A stretch of DNA of 64,000 nt from assembly GCF_900091705.1 (NCBI RefSeq), contig NZ_LT594785.1, positions 982,119 through 1,046,118 of the forward strand, read 5' to 3'. The DNA is from Clostridium mediterraneense. GTDB lineage: Bacteria > Bacillota > Clostridia > Clostridiales > Clostridiaceae. Shown piece after piece: positions 54,375 through 63,651 of this stretch (position 1 is the stretch's first letter; every line of letters begins with the position of its first letter). Both the position numbers and the translations under genes were made by a program. The notes beneath the pieces were generated by a model that had not been told where the DNA came from, ran no database searches, and saw only the letters and a program-made list of their open reading frames with translations.

Positions 54375-55439
54375 CTATTGGAATTGAATATTGAATTCTT
54401 CTAAGAAAAAATCCTTCATTTTTTCTACAAGCTCTGCTTGATAAGAAGTTTTTAAAACTGTATCAAGTAGCATTTTTTTTGAAGCAGATTTATTACACTT
54501 TGAGATACTAGAGTAATAATCTCTAGAAGTTCTCCAGTATTTTTGAGGAAATGATAAATAAACCATTAAATATTTTATATCATCTTGGGTTAATGGATTG
54601 GCTTTATTATAATTTAAGATAATATTTTTTGCTATTTCAAAATCCCACTTAGTTTCACCACGCTTTAGAAGTCTTCTTAGAAAATAAGAAAGGTCTGACA
54701 TACAATAATCATAAGAACATTTATCAAAATCAATTATATAAACTTCTTTATCATTAAATAAAAGATTTTTATTAACATAGTCTCCATGACATAATGAACG
54801 ACTAAGTTTATCAAAATTTATAGTAGCTGATACTTCAAGAGCAAATTTAGCTAGTTCTATATTTTGAGGGAAGTAATCTAGATATATTCTTGAAAACTTG
54901 TCCTTTTTTTTATTTGCTTGATTATATGAAGAAAGAAGTTGATTAAAATGTTTGTTTATGGATATGTAGAGATTATCATACCCAGTTTTTAGATGGCTTC
55001 CTTTTATGGGAATAAAATCTTTGGCTGATTTATGCATAAGGGCTAAGGTTTCTGAAGCTATATTAAGATGTTCAAGATTATTAAAATCACATTTACTTCC
55101 TGGGACCCAAGAATTTAATATAAAAAGTAAGCCATTTATTTTTACATATCTATTATTATTTCTGGTAGCAAGTATTCTTGGAACTTTAAATCCTGCCCTA
55201 AACAACCATTCCATAGCAGAATACATAAATAAAAGTTTTTTTTCGTCATAATAAACCTTTTTTAAACAATATTCTTTATCTTCTGATTTGATTTTATAGA
55301 CAGCCCTATGCTTTGCACTATTTTTAATTTTTATTTGTTCTATACTACAATCTTGTAGATTATATTCGGGAAGTACATAGTTACGAGCAAGTCTTAAAAG
55401 TTCTTTTTCAGAAGTAAGCAATTTTTTGTCATCACTCAT
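54375..55439 (-). CDS. CotS-family spore coat protein (kinase-like fold)
   Basis: 354 residues from ATG at 55439 with AGGAGGATTTCT directly upstream; the longer frame to 55475 is rejected. The protein has the APH/CotS kinase-like fold: CHGDYVNKNLLF (catalytic-loop type HGD) and YIIDFDKCSYD (metal-binding DFD) are visible near residues 225-255. CotS, YtaA and YutH proteins are spore coat components. It is convergent to ppdK. Coat localisation is inferred from the family. Confidence 0.85.
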   Translation of the reverse strand: MSDDKKLLTSEKELLRLARNYVLPEYNLQDCSIEQIKIKNSAKHRAVYKIKSEDKEYCLKKVYYDEKKLLFMYSAMEWLFRAGFKVPRILATRNNNRYVKINGLLFILNSWVPGSKCDFNNLEHLNIASETLALMHKSAKDFIPIKGSHLKTGYDNLYISINKHFNQLLSSYNQANKKKDKFSRIYLDYFPQNIELAKFALEVSATINFDKLSRSLCHGDYVNKNLLFNDKEVYIIDFDKCSYDYCMSDLSYFLRRLLKRGETKWDFEIAKNIILNYNKANPLTQDDIKYLMVYLSFPQKYWRTSRDYYSSISKCNKSASKKMLLDTVLKTSYQAELVEKMKDFFLEEFNIQFQ

Positions 55440-55568
55440 AGAAATCCTCCTAGATAAATTACCTAATATATACATATTATTAAGAGGATGGCATTATACT
55501 AAATAAGGAGATTTATTTGATTAAGTAACTTGTTATAAAAGCCTAAAAGTATAATAAAATATAATATA

Positions 55569-55596
55569 AAAGGATTTTTTTTATTATGTATAGAAT
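55569..55596 (+). promoter_or_regulatory. Consensus sigma-H promoter of dnaG-rpoD
   Basis: AAAGGATTT, 12 bases, ATAGAAT: a full match to RNAGGAWWW-N11/12-RNNGAAT. It lies about 265 bases before dnaG. The B. subtilis sigA operon also has a sigma-H promoter. In such AT-rich sequence a chance match is possible. Confidence 0.5.
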
Positions 55597-55809
55597 AGTA
55601 TAGATTAGATAGTTTTTTTATTTATATTAAATTAGTAGAATTAAAATAAAAATACATATAAAAGCTTTTAATTACAAAGTATAATAACTACAAATAAATT
55701 TAAATAAAAAAGTATTTTTTCAATAAAATGGTTTAAGATTATTTTAAAAGACAAAAATATAGATAAAAATAAAAAAACTTTTAAAAAAAAAGAGGAAAAA
55801 TAAAATAAA

Positions 55810-55816
55810 TGTCGAA
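55810..55816 (+). promoter_or_regulatory. Possible Spo0A box upstream of dnaG
   Basis: TGTCGAA, the seven-base 0A-box core, 47 bases before the dnaG TTG. It is downstream of the sigma-H promoter, so it would act on another promoter or as a roadblock. Confidence 0.3.
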
Positions 55817-55862
55817 TTAGTAATAGTTCCAATAAAAACTTTAAAGTAAGGTGGGAGTTTTC

Positions 55863-57650
55863 TTGAAAATTCCAGAGGAAATTATAGAAAGAGTAAAAGA
55901 AGAAAATGATATTGCAGATGTAATATCAGAATATGTTAAGCTCAAGAGATCAGGCAGAAATTTTTCAGGTTTATGTCCGTTTCATAATGAAAAATCTCCG
56001 TCTTTTAGTGTGTCAGAAGATAAGCAAATATTTAAATGTTTTGGTTGTGGTGAGGCAGGAAATGTTCTTAGCTTTATTATGAAAATCAGAAATTTAAATT
56101 TTGTTGAAGCTGTAAAGTATTTAGCAGATAGAGCAAATATTCAAATAAATTTTGAAGAGGGAAAGAGAAATCCACAGCAAGAGAAGAAAAAAATTCTTCA
56201 TAATATTAATAAGGCTGTTGCAAGATATTATTTTTCTAATATTCAACAAAATAGTTCTATAAAAGAATATTTTTACAAAAGAGGACTCACAGAGCAAACT
56301 CTCAGATCATTTGGTATAGGGTATGCTAAAGATGGTTGGAGAGAAACACTTGGGTTTTTGAGAGGGCTAAAGCTAAAGGAAGAAGTTATAAGAGAAACAG
56401 GTCTTGTTATTTATAATGATGAGAAAAAAACTTCTTATGATAGATTTAGAAATAGGGTTATATTCCCTGTATTTGATGTCAATAACAATGTTATAGGTTT
56501 TGGTGGAAGAGTATTAGATGATTCTAAGCCAAAATATTTAAACTCTCCAGAAACAATAGTATTTGATAAAGGAACTAACCTTTATGGCTTAAATTTTGCG
56601 ATAAAGAATAATGGTATAAAAGATAGAAGTCTTATTGTAGTGGAGGGGTATATGGACTGTATTTCTCTTCATCAACATGGAATAGTTAATGCTGTAGCTT
56701 CTCTTGGAACAGCATTGACACTAAAACAGGCTAAACTTATAAGAAGGTATGCTGATAAAGTTATAATATCTTATGATGCTGATGTAGCAGGACAGATGGC
56801 AACACTTAGAGGATTAGATATTTTAACTGAAGTTGGACTTGAAGTAAGAGTCTTAAATATTCCTAAAGGAAAAGATCCTGATGAATTTATTAGATTAAAT
56901 GGGAGAGAAGCGTTTTTAGAACAAGTAAATAAAGCTCAAAAGCTTATAGATTATAAATTGTCAATTTCAAAACAAGGACTTAATCTGTCAAAACAAGAGG
57001 ATATTGTTAAGTATGGAAATCGAATTACTGAAGTTCTAGCTACTATTAATCCAGTGGAGAAAGATGTTTATATTAAGAAAATATCAGAGGAAACTGGAAT
57101 AAAAGAGCAAGCTTTATATGATTTATTAAGCTCAAAAATGACAATATTAAATAAAAGCAATAAAAATATGAATAATGAGGAATATTATGGAACAAAATTA
57201 TATATAGAACCTGCATATGTAAAATCTACAAGAAATATATTTAGTCTCATGATGAATGAAAAAACTTATGAACTAGTAAAAAAATATTTTTTAGTGGAAG
57301 ATTGTACAGATAATTCATATAAAAAATTATATACTTTAATTGAAGAAGTTGTTGCAGAGAATGGATTTAAGGACTTGTATAGGAGTTTAGAATTAAGATG
57401 TGAAGATTCAGAAGTCTTAAAAGAAATTCTTATGATAAAAGAAATTAATTCTATAAATGATAATCTAGATGTAGAGATTCTAATTAAAGACTATATATAT
57501 AATATAAAAACGCACAAACTAAAAAAGGAACAAGAAAATATAATGAAGAGATTAAAGGATAGTGAAAGATTAGGAGATATAGAAGCATCCTTATCATATT
57601 TAAAACAATCAAAGGAAATACAGGAAAAACTAAGAAGTTTAAAGAAGTAG
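55863..57650 (+). CDS. dnaG: DNA primase DnaG
   Basis: 595 residues from TTG at 55863; the GTG at 55851 belongs to the AAGGTGGGAG ribosome binding site. It makes RNA primers at the replication fork. The zinc domain (CPFHNEKSP ... CFGCGEAG, CHC2 type) is at ~38-66, the Toprim domain with VVEGYMDC near 256 and DADVAGQ, and a C-terminal helicase-binding domain. rpoD follows after 33 bases. Confidence 0.96.
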   Translation: MKIPEEIIERVKEENDIADVISEYVKLKRSGRNFSGLCPFHNEKSPSFSVSEDKQIFKCFGCGEAGNVLSFIMKIRNLNFVEAVKYLADRANIQINFEEGKRNPQQEKKKILHNINKAVARYYFSNIQQNSSIKEYFYKRGLTEQTLRSFGIGYAKDGWRETLGFLRGLKLKEEVIRETGLVIYNDEKKTSYDRFRNRVIFPVFDVNNNVIGFGGRVLDDSKPKYLNSPETIVFDKGTNLYGLNFAIKNNGIKDRSLIVVEGYMDCISLHQHGIVNAVASLGTALTLKQAKLIRRYADKVIISYDADVAGQMATLRGLDILTEVGLEVRVLNIPKGKDPDEFIRLNGREAFLEQVNKAQKLIDYKLSISKQGLNLSKQEDIVKYGNRITEVLATINPVEKDVYIKKISEETGIKEQALYDLLSSKMTILNKSNKNMNNEEYYGTKLYIEPAYVKSTRNIFSLMMNEKTYELVKKYFLVEDCTDNSYKKLYTLIEEVVAENGFKDLYRSLELRCEDSEVLKEILMIKEINSINDNLDVEILIKDYIYNIKTHKLKKEQENIMKRLKDSERLGDIEASLSYLKQSKEIQEKLRSLKK

Positions 57651-57683
57651 TAGATAGTTCTTAAAGCGGAAGGAGGCAAACCC

Positions 57684-58793
57684 ATGAGTGATAAAACAAC
57701 AAATGTTAAGGGTAAAGGTGCTAAAATAGAAATGATGGATAAGAATGCCAGAATGGCAATAGTTAAGAAGTTAGTAGATAAAGGTAAGAAAAGTGGTTCA
57801 TTAACTTATAAAGAAATAATGGATGAACTTGATGAAATAGATTTAACACCAGAACAAATTGAAAAGATTTATGAAGTACTTGAATCCATGGGAGTCGAAG
57901 TAATAAGTGAAATGAATAAGGAAGAAGAGGAAGAGGATTTAGAAATCTCAATACCAGAAGGTATTGCAATTGATGACCCTGTTAGAATGTACCTTAAAGA
58001 AATAGGTAAAGTTCCACTTCTTTCATCAGAAGAAGAAATTGAACTTGCTAATAAGATAGAAGAAGGCAGTGTTTATGCAAAGAAAAAACTTGCAGAAGCT
58101 AACCTTAGACTTGTTGTAAGTATAGCTAAAAGATATGTTGGTAGAGGAATGTTATTCTTAGACCTTATACAAGAAGGTAATCTTGGACTTATAAAAGCTG
58201 TTGAAAAATTTGATTATAGAAAAGGATTCAAATTCTCAACATATGCTACATGGTGGATAAGACAGGCAATAACAAGAGCTATAGCAGACCAAGCTAGAAC
58301 AATTAGAATACCAGTTCATATGGTTGAAACTATTAATAAGCTTATAAGAGTTCAAAGACAATTATTACAAGAATTAGGTAGAGATCCACTTCCAGAAGAA
58401 TTATCAAAACAAATGGATATGCCAGTAGATAAGGTAAGAGAAATTTTAAAGATTGCTCAAGAACCTGTATCATTAGAAACACCAATAGGTGAAGAAGAAG
58501 ATTCACATTTAGGCGACTTTATTCCTGATGATGATGCTTTAGCACCAGCAGAAGCAGCAGCATTCACTTTATTAAAAGAACAGTTAATAAATGTACTTGA
58601 TACTCTTACACCTAGAGAAGAAAAAGTATTAAGATTAAGATTTGGTCTTGATGATGGTAGAGCAAGAACTCTTGAAGAAGTTGGAAAAGAATTTAATGTT
58701 ACAAGAGAAAGAATTAGACAAATTGAAGCTAAGGCTCTTAGAAAATTAAGACATCCTAGCAGAAGTAAGAAGTTAAAAGATTATTTAGATTAG
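57684..58793 (+). CDS. rpoD: Primary RNA polymerase sigma factor SigA (RpoD)
   Basis: 369 residues. Region 1.1 is short, 1.2 begins [18 protein letters not shown], region 2 is complete ([20 protein letters not shown], then the [11 protein letters not shown] part that contacts the -10), and region 4 ends with [28 protein letters not shown] precedes the ATG. Operon dnaG-rpoD; the stop codon lies inside the terminator stem. Confidence 0.98.
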   Translation: MSDKTTNVKGKGAKIEMMDKNARMAIVKKLVDKGKKSGSLTYKEIMDELDEIDLTPEQIEKIYEVLESMGVEVISEMNKEEEEEDLEISIPEGIAIDDPVRMYLKEIGKVPLLSSEEEIELANKIEEGSVYAKKKLAEANLRLVVSIAKRYVGRGMLFLDLIQEGNLGLIKAVEKFDYRKGFKFSTYATWWIRQAITRAIADQARTIRIPVHMVETINKLIRVQRQLLQELGRDPLPEELSKQMDMPVDKVREILKIAQEPVSLETPIGEEEDSHLGDFIPDDDALAPAEAAAFTLLKEQLINVLDTLTPREEKVLRLRFGLDDGRARTLEEVGKEFNVTRERIRQIEAKALRKLRHPSRSKKLKDYLD

Positions 58794-58819
58794 TACCATT
58801 TGGTACTAATCTTTTTTTT
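58787..58819 (+). terminator. Terminator after rpoD
   Basis: AGATTAGTACC / GGTACTAATCT stem with short loop and eight T. The rpoD stop codon is part of the 5' arm. Confidence 0.93.
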
Positions 58820-58865
58820 GAGCCTAATATATTGATATGTTATACTACAATAGGGGGAGATTAAC

Positions 58866-59753
58866 ATGGGTGAGTATAAAAGTAAGAGGGGAATAGCTGT
58901 ATTTGAATTAGTATTTTGTTTATTATTTGGTGATGGAATATTAATTTTTTTATCTAGATTAGTTGATGGTTATATAGAAAAACAATTAATAGGATTAGTT
59001 ACGATAATATATACTATATGGTGTATGTATTATATTTTATTAGATTTAACTTTAAAATATATAATTAAAAAAGAGAAGATAATAATTCATGCCTTTTGGG
59101 GAATGAAGAATATACAAATAAATTTTGATGAAATTAATGGTTTACTTGTAAAAGAAAAATACATAGATGGATTTAAATTATCTGGAATTGGAAAGCAAAG
59201 ATATGCTTTTGGAAGAATGGTTGTAGAAGGTATAGGAACAACTAGAGCTTTTATAACATCTTCAGAGAAAGTTATTTATATTCATACAGAAAATTTATCT
59301 TATGGAATTTCTCCAGTAGAGATAGATAAGGTATTAACTTTTTTATTTGATAAATCAGTACCTATAAAAGAATTTAAGATTAAAAATTATAATAGTAAAG
59401 AATTATTTAAAAAGAAGTCATTTTTATATCCACTAATAATAACTACTATAGTTGTTATCTTAATGACTGCATTTCCTTTTATACTGTATATCTTTGATAT
59501 TTTTCCTGAAAAGATGCCTTTAAGTTTTAATGCAAATCTTATGGTAGTTCTTTGGGGAAATGGGAAGCAATTTGCTTTTAAACAAATGATGTATGGAGTA
59601 TTTAATATGATAATTCTAACTTGTATGTACTATGCATCTTATTTTACAGCTAAGTATGATAAAAAACTTGCTATTAGATATATGTATATGCCTTTAAGTA
59701 CAACATTTTTATTTTCTTTTATACAGGTACAAATATTAATTAATTATTTATAG
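58866..59753 (+). CDS. Membrane protein with bacterial PH domain
   Basis: 295 residues. Two N-terminal helices (~11-30 and 38-58), a soluble beta-rich domain (~65-165) ending in IHTENLSYGISPVEIDKVL, which resembles the bacterial PH domain of PF10882, then three helices (~187-207, 243-260, 270-290). Between the last helices lies MPLSFNANLMVVLWGNG, similar to the DUF1648-type loop. The function is unknown. AGGGGGAG precedes the ATG. It is followed by trmK after 19 bases, so they may be cotranscribed. Confidence 0.75.
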   Translation: MGEYKSKRGIAVFELVFCLLFGDGILIFLSRLVDGYIEKQLIGLVTIIYTIWCMYYILLDLTLKYIIKKEKIIIHAFWGMKNIQINFDEINGLLVKEKYIDGFKLSGIGKQRYAFGRMVVEGIGTTRAFITSSEKVIYIHTENLSYGISPVEIDKVLTFLFDKSVPIKEFKIKNYNSKELFKKKSFLYPLIITTIVVILMTAFPFILYIFDIFPEKMPLSFNANLMVVLWGNGKQFAFKQMMYGVFNMIILTCMYYASYFTAKYDKKLAIRYMYMPLSTTFLFSFIQVQILINYL

Positions 59754-59772
59754 AAAGAGCTGAGGAAAAGTA

Positions 59773-60471
59773 ATGGATTTAAGTATAAGATTAAAAGCAA
59801 TAGCAGATGAAGTTAAAGGGTGTAAAAGTATAGCTGATATAGGAACAGATCATGGTTATATTCCTATGTATCTTGTTAAGAATGGAATATGTGAAACAGC
59901 TATTGCTTCAGATATAAATAAAGGACCTTTAGAAAAAGCTAAGAAAAATATAGGACTTGATGGATTAAAAGATAAGGTAAAGTGTTATTTAGGACCAGGA
60001 CTTGCACCATTAAAGGTAAATGAGGTTGAAGGAATAGTTATAGCTGGAATGGGAGGAAATCTAACTAGAGATATTCTTCTTGCTGATATAGAGAAGGTTA
60101 AAAATTATAAGCTTATGGTTTTACAACCAGCACAAAATCCAGAGGTATTAAGAGAATTTTTATATAATAATGAGTATAAAATAATAGATGAGAAGTTATT
60201 AAAAGATGAAGGTAAATATTATGAATTATTTACTGTTAGATATAATGAAAATGCTGAGAGATTAAAATTTGAAGATAAAATATATTATGAAATAAGCCCA
60301 ATGCTTCTTAGAAAAAAAGGAGACTTATTAAAGGAGTATATAGAAGCTAAGATTGAACATAGTAAAAAAGTGCTTACTTATATTAAAGAAGATACAGAAT
60401 CAGCAAATATTAAGAAACAAGAACTTGCGGAAAAGATAAAAGTATTAGAGGAGATGATTAAATGCTATTAA
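59773..60471 (+). CDS. trmK: tRNA (adenine22-N1)-methyltransferase TrmK
   Basis: 232 residues. TrmK methylates N1 of A22 in tRNA. The SAM site ADIGTDHGYIPMYLV lies at ~20-34, followed by ASDINKGPLEKAK and the catalytic-type motif IAGMGGNL. The C-terminal half is a coiled coil. Its end overlaps the next gene by ten bases; trmK-yqfO pairing is common in Firmicutes. Confidence 0.94.
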   Translation: MDLSIRLKAIADEVKGCKSIADIGTDHGYIPMYLVKNGICETAIASDINKGPLEKAKKNIGLDGLKDKVKCYLGPGLAPLKVNEVEGIVIAGMGGNLTRDILLADIEKVKNYKLMVLQPAQNPEVLREFLYNNEYKIIDEKLLKDEGKYYELFTVRYNENAERLKFEDKIYYEISPMLLRKKGDLLKEYIEAKIEHSKKVLTYIKEDTESANIKKQELAEKIKVLEEMIKCY

Positions 60472-61259
60472 ATGATTTTATTAAAGTAATGGAAAAGATT
60501 GCTCCAACTAATCTTAAAGAAGATTTTGATAATGTTGGATTAATGGTTGGAGATAGAGAAAAGGAAATAACAAAGGTTTTACTTGCTTTAGATTGTACTA
60601 ATGAAGTTATAGAAGAGGCAAAAGAAAATGGAGTAGAGCTTATTCTAACTCATCATCCTTTAATATTTAAAAAGCCTAGTTCAATAACAACAGATACCTT
60701 ACAAGGAAAGAAGATTATAGAACTTATAAGAAATGATATAAATCTTTATTCAGCACATACTAACTGGGATTCAGTTAAAGAAGGTATAAATGATACTATT
60801 GTTAGTATGTTAGGTTTTAAATCAGAAGAAATTATAGATAAACATAAAGCTGATAATAATGCTGGTATAGGAAGAATGGTAAATCTTGAAAAGAAATTAA
60901 CTTTAAGAGAAATTATAGAAAAGTGTAAAAATGCTTTTAATGTAGATCATTTAAGATATGCAGGTGATTTAGATAGAGAAATTGAAAGGATTGCTATAGT
61001 TAATGGAAGTGGTCAAAGCTTTTTTGAAGCTGCAAGAAGAAGAGGAGCAGAGCTTATAATAACAGGAGATACAACTTACCATTTTGTTTCAGATTATAAG
61101 GAAATGGGTATGTGCATACTTGATATAGGACATTTTAAATCAGAATGGCCTGTTCTTATTGAAGTAAATAAGAAATTAGAAAAAGAGCTTAAGGATATGG
61201 GAGAAAATGTAGAGTTTATAATATCTAAAAAGTCAGAGGATCCATATTCATTTTTATAA
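60462..61259 (+). CDS. Nif3-like dinuclear metal centre protein (YqfO family)
   Basis: 265 residues, short form without the PII-like insert. Metal-binding His and Glu are visible in THHPLIFKK, SAHTNWDSV and at the C-terminus in DIGHFKSEWP. Proteins of this family form hexamers; GTP cyclohydrolase I type 2 is a frequent but poorly supported name. ATG overlaps the end of trmK. Closed by a terminator. Confidence 0.92.
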   Translation: MLLNDFIKVMEKIAPTNLKEDFDNVGLMVGDREKEITKVLLALDCTNEVIEEAKENGVELILTHHPLIFKKPSSITTDTLQGKKIIELIRNDINLYSAHTNWDSVKEGINDTIVSMLGFKSEEIIDKHKADNNAGIGRMVNLEKKLTLREIIEKCKNAFNVDHLRYAGDLDREIERIAIVNGSGQSFFEAARRRGAELIITGDTTYHFVSDYKEMGMCILDIGHFKSEWPVLIEVNKKLEKELKDMGENVEFIISKKSEDPYSFL

Positions 61260-61278
61260 AATATTTTTTTAGAATTTT

Positions 61279-61315
61279 AACTTCTATTTAAATTCAGTTT
61301 AAATAGAAGTTTTAC
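61279..61315 (+). terminator. Terminator after the Nif3-like gene
   Basis: AACTTCTATTTAAA (61279-61292), TTCAG loop, TTTAAATAGAAGTTTT (61298-61313). A ten-base palindrome ATGTATACAT follows at 61317-61326 and could be an operator for the pump gene. Confidence 0.85.
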
Positions 61316-61363
61316 TATGTATACATACAAAAGATTGAGATGTTTACATAGGAGGAATTAGAA

Positions 61364-62923
61364 ATGGAGAATTCTAAAAAAATAAGTTCAACTATGAGTA
61401 AGAATTATTGGTTAGCATTACTTGCTATAGTCTTTGGTTCACTTATGGTTAGTTTAGATAGTACAATAGTTTCAATAGCTAACCCTATTATAGTTAGGGA
61501 TATGCATGCAACAGAGGGACAATTACAATGGATTACTAGTGGATATCTTTTAAGTTTAGGTATCTTTATGATTGTAGCAGGAAAACTTGGAGATAGATTT
61601 GGAAGAAAAATTATATTTACTATAGGTATAGTTGGTTTTGGTTTATCATCACTTGCTATAGGACTTTCTTCATCAGTAGTTTTATTTATAGCATTTCGTA
61701 TTATACAAGGTGTTTTTGGAGCTTTAATAAGTACAAATGCTTTAGCTCTTATTCGTAGTGTTATGCCTAAGGAGAAGCTTTCAGCAGGTATAGGTATATT
61801 TTCTTCAGTTAATGGCTTAACAGTGGCTATAGGGCCTATAATTGGTGGATTAATAATAAATTATTTAAATTGGAACTGGGCATTTTATGTTAATGTATTT
61901 ATTGGAGCAATATCAGCAGTACTCGCTTTAATGCTTATTTCAGAAACTGAAAGATTTAAGGAAACTAAATTTGATATTTTAGGTATCTTAACTATGTCTG
62001 TATTTTTAGGTGCTTTATCATATGGTTTAATAAGTATCCCAGAGAAAGGTATACATTCTAGTTTAGTAATAGAACTTTTAATAGTAGCAGCTATATTTTT
62101 AATATTATTTATTTTAGTTGAAAGAAAAGCTAAAGATCCATGTATTCCACTTGAATTATTTAAGAATAAATCAATAATTGCTGGTGTAGTAATGACTGTG
62201 CTATTTATGTTTGCACTTCAAGGGACAATGTTTTATGTAATGTTATACACAGAACAAATACAAGGAGTTACACCACTTATGTCTGGAATAAGACTTCTAC
62301 CTCTTGGAATATGTCTTTTAGTTAGTGCTGTAATTTCAGCTCCTATTATTAGATTTTTAAGACCCAGATGGGCTTTAGTAATAAGTATACTTATTATGTC
62401 ATTAGGTTTATTCTTAGCTACATTTACTACAGTTCATAGTAGTTATGCGATATTAGGTACTTCTTTAGGTATTTTAGGTTTTGGTCTTGGAATTATAATT
62501 CCAGCATCAACAGATGCTTTAATTGGAAATGCTAGTGTTAAACAAGCTGGAGCAGCTTCAAGTCTTCAAAATACATCACATGAAATAGGTGGCCTTTTAG
62601 GTGTTTCAGTACTTGGAGTAATTATGGCTAACAGTACAACAAAGAACTTCCATGAATATTTAGTAAATGGGAATATACCAAGTAATATAATAGATAAGAT
62701 TAGTAATAGTGATATAGTAACAAAAACAGTAACACAAGGAGTTGCGCCTATAATTAATGGAGCCTCAGAGCAAATTAATAATGTAATTAAAACAGCAACA
62801 GCAAATTCATTTGTAGCTGGTATGCACAGTGCTATGTTAGTTGGAACAATTATATGTGCACTGGGAGCTATAGTTGCATTAATGGTAAATAAGGATACTC
62901 CTACTGATGTTGAAGAAGAGTAA
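61364..62923 (+). CDS. MFS multidrug efflux pump, DHA2 family (14 helices)
   Basis: 519 residues with 14 predicted helices, the EmrB/QacA size. Motif D1-like LDSTIVSIANPII in helix 1, motif A GKLGDRFGRK between helices 2 and 3 and motif C GPIIGG in helix 5 are present. It should export drugs or other organic compounds using the proton gradient; the substrate cannot be told. AGGAGGA precedes the ATG. A two-component system follows after 35 bases and may control it. Confidence 0.92.
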   Translation: MENSKKISSTMSKNYWLALLAIVFGSLMVSLDSTIVSIANPIIVRDMHATEGQLQWITSGYLLSLGIFMIVAGKLGDRFGRKIIFTIGIVGFGLSSLAIGLSSSVVLFIAFRIIQGVFGALISTNALALIRSVMPKEKLSAGIGIFSSVNGLTVAIGPIIGGLIINYLNWNWAFYVNVFIGAISAVLALMLISETERFKETKFDILGILTMSVFLGALSYGLISIPEKGIHSSLVIELLIVAAIFLILFILVERKAKDPCIPLELFKNKSIIAGVVMTVLFMFALQGTMFYVMLYTEQIQGVTPLMSGIRLLPLGICLLVSAVISAPIIRFLRPRWALVISILIMSLGLFLATFTTVHSSYAILGTSLGILGFGLGIIIPASTDALIGNASVKQAGAASSLQNTSHEIGGLLGVSVLGVIMANSTTKNFHEYLVNGNIPSNIIDKISNSDIVTKTVTQGVAPIINGASEQINNVIKTATANSFVAGMHSAMLVGTIICALGAIVALMVNKDTPTDVEEE

Positions 62924-62958
62924 TAATATATTTTGATATAACTAATGAGGAGATAAGA

Positions 62959-63630
62959 ATGATTAAAATACTTGTTGTAGATGATGATAATCATATTAGA
63001 GAATTAATTAAGGTTTTTTTAGAGAATTCTGCTTATGAAGTAGAAGGAGCTAGTAATGGACAGGAAGCTTTAGAAAAAGTTTATGAGAGTAAAATAGATT
63101 TAGCAATAGTAGATGTTATGATGCCTAAAGTTAATGGATTAGATTTATGTAAGGAAATTAGAAAAGATTATGATTTTCCAATTTTAATGTTAACAGCAAA
63201 AGGAGAAACACAGGATATAGTTAAAGGTTTTGGTGCTGGAGTAGATGATTATATGTCTAAACCATTTGATTTAGAAGAGCTTGATGTTAGAATTAAGGCT
63301 CTTCTAAAAAGATATAAGATTAATCTATCTCAAAGTATAAGTGTAGGAGAGCTTTGGATGGACAAAAAGAATTTTGAAATAAAAGTTAATGGAGAAAAAA
63401 TAGATATTGCGTTGAAGGAATTTCAACTTCTTTATAAACTTGCAGAGAATCTAGGAAAAACTATAAGTAGGGATGTTTTAATAGAAGAAATATGGGGATA
63501 TGATTTTGATGGAAATGAGAGAACTTTAGATGTTCATATAAATAGACTTCGTGATAAATTTCCAAAAGAAAAACATTCATTTAAAATTACAACCATACGA
63601 GGACTTGGTTATCGTATGGAAAGTAATTAA
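62959..63630 (+). CDS. OmpR-family response regulator
   Basis: 223 residues. The receiver domain has the acidic pair in VVDDDNH, the phosphoacceptor Asp in AIVDVMMPK (~residue 51), Thr in MLTAKGE and Lys in MSKPFD. The C-terminal winged helix (LWMDKKNFEIKVNGEKIDIA to RTLDVHINRLRDK and RGLGYRME) binds DNA. GAGGAGA precedes the ATG. The histidine kinase starts 21 bases after it. Confidence 0.95.
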   Translation: MIKILVVDDDNHIRELIKVFLENSAYEVEGASNGQEALEKVYESKIDLAIVDVMMPKVNGLDLCKEIRKDYDFPILMLTAKGETQDIVKGFGAGVDDYMSKPFDLEELDVRIKALLKRYKINLSQSISVGELWMDKKNFEIKVNGEKIDIALKEFQLLYKLAENLGKTISRDVLIEEIWGYDFDGNERTLDVHINRLRDKFPKEKHSFKITTIRGLGYRMESN

Positions 63631-63651
63631 TTATATATAGGAAGTGGACAT

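Larger units (their letters stand above)
55440..55862 (+). other. 423-base very AT-rich gap between cotS-like gene and dnaG
   Basis: No open frame worth calling. It separates divergent genes and holds a consensus sigma-H promoter toward dnaG (55569-55596), a possible Spo0A box (55810-55816) and long A-runs near 55770-55805. A weak extra TATAAT lies at 55680-55685. Confidence 0.7.

Noticed and set aside
55440-55862. Search for a small RNA or hidden gene in the AT-rich gap
   Set aside because: No open frame with a ribosome binding site and no stable GC-containing hairpin with T-run was found.
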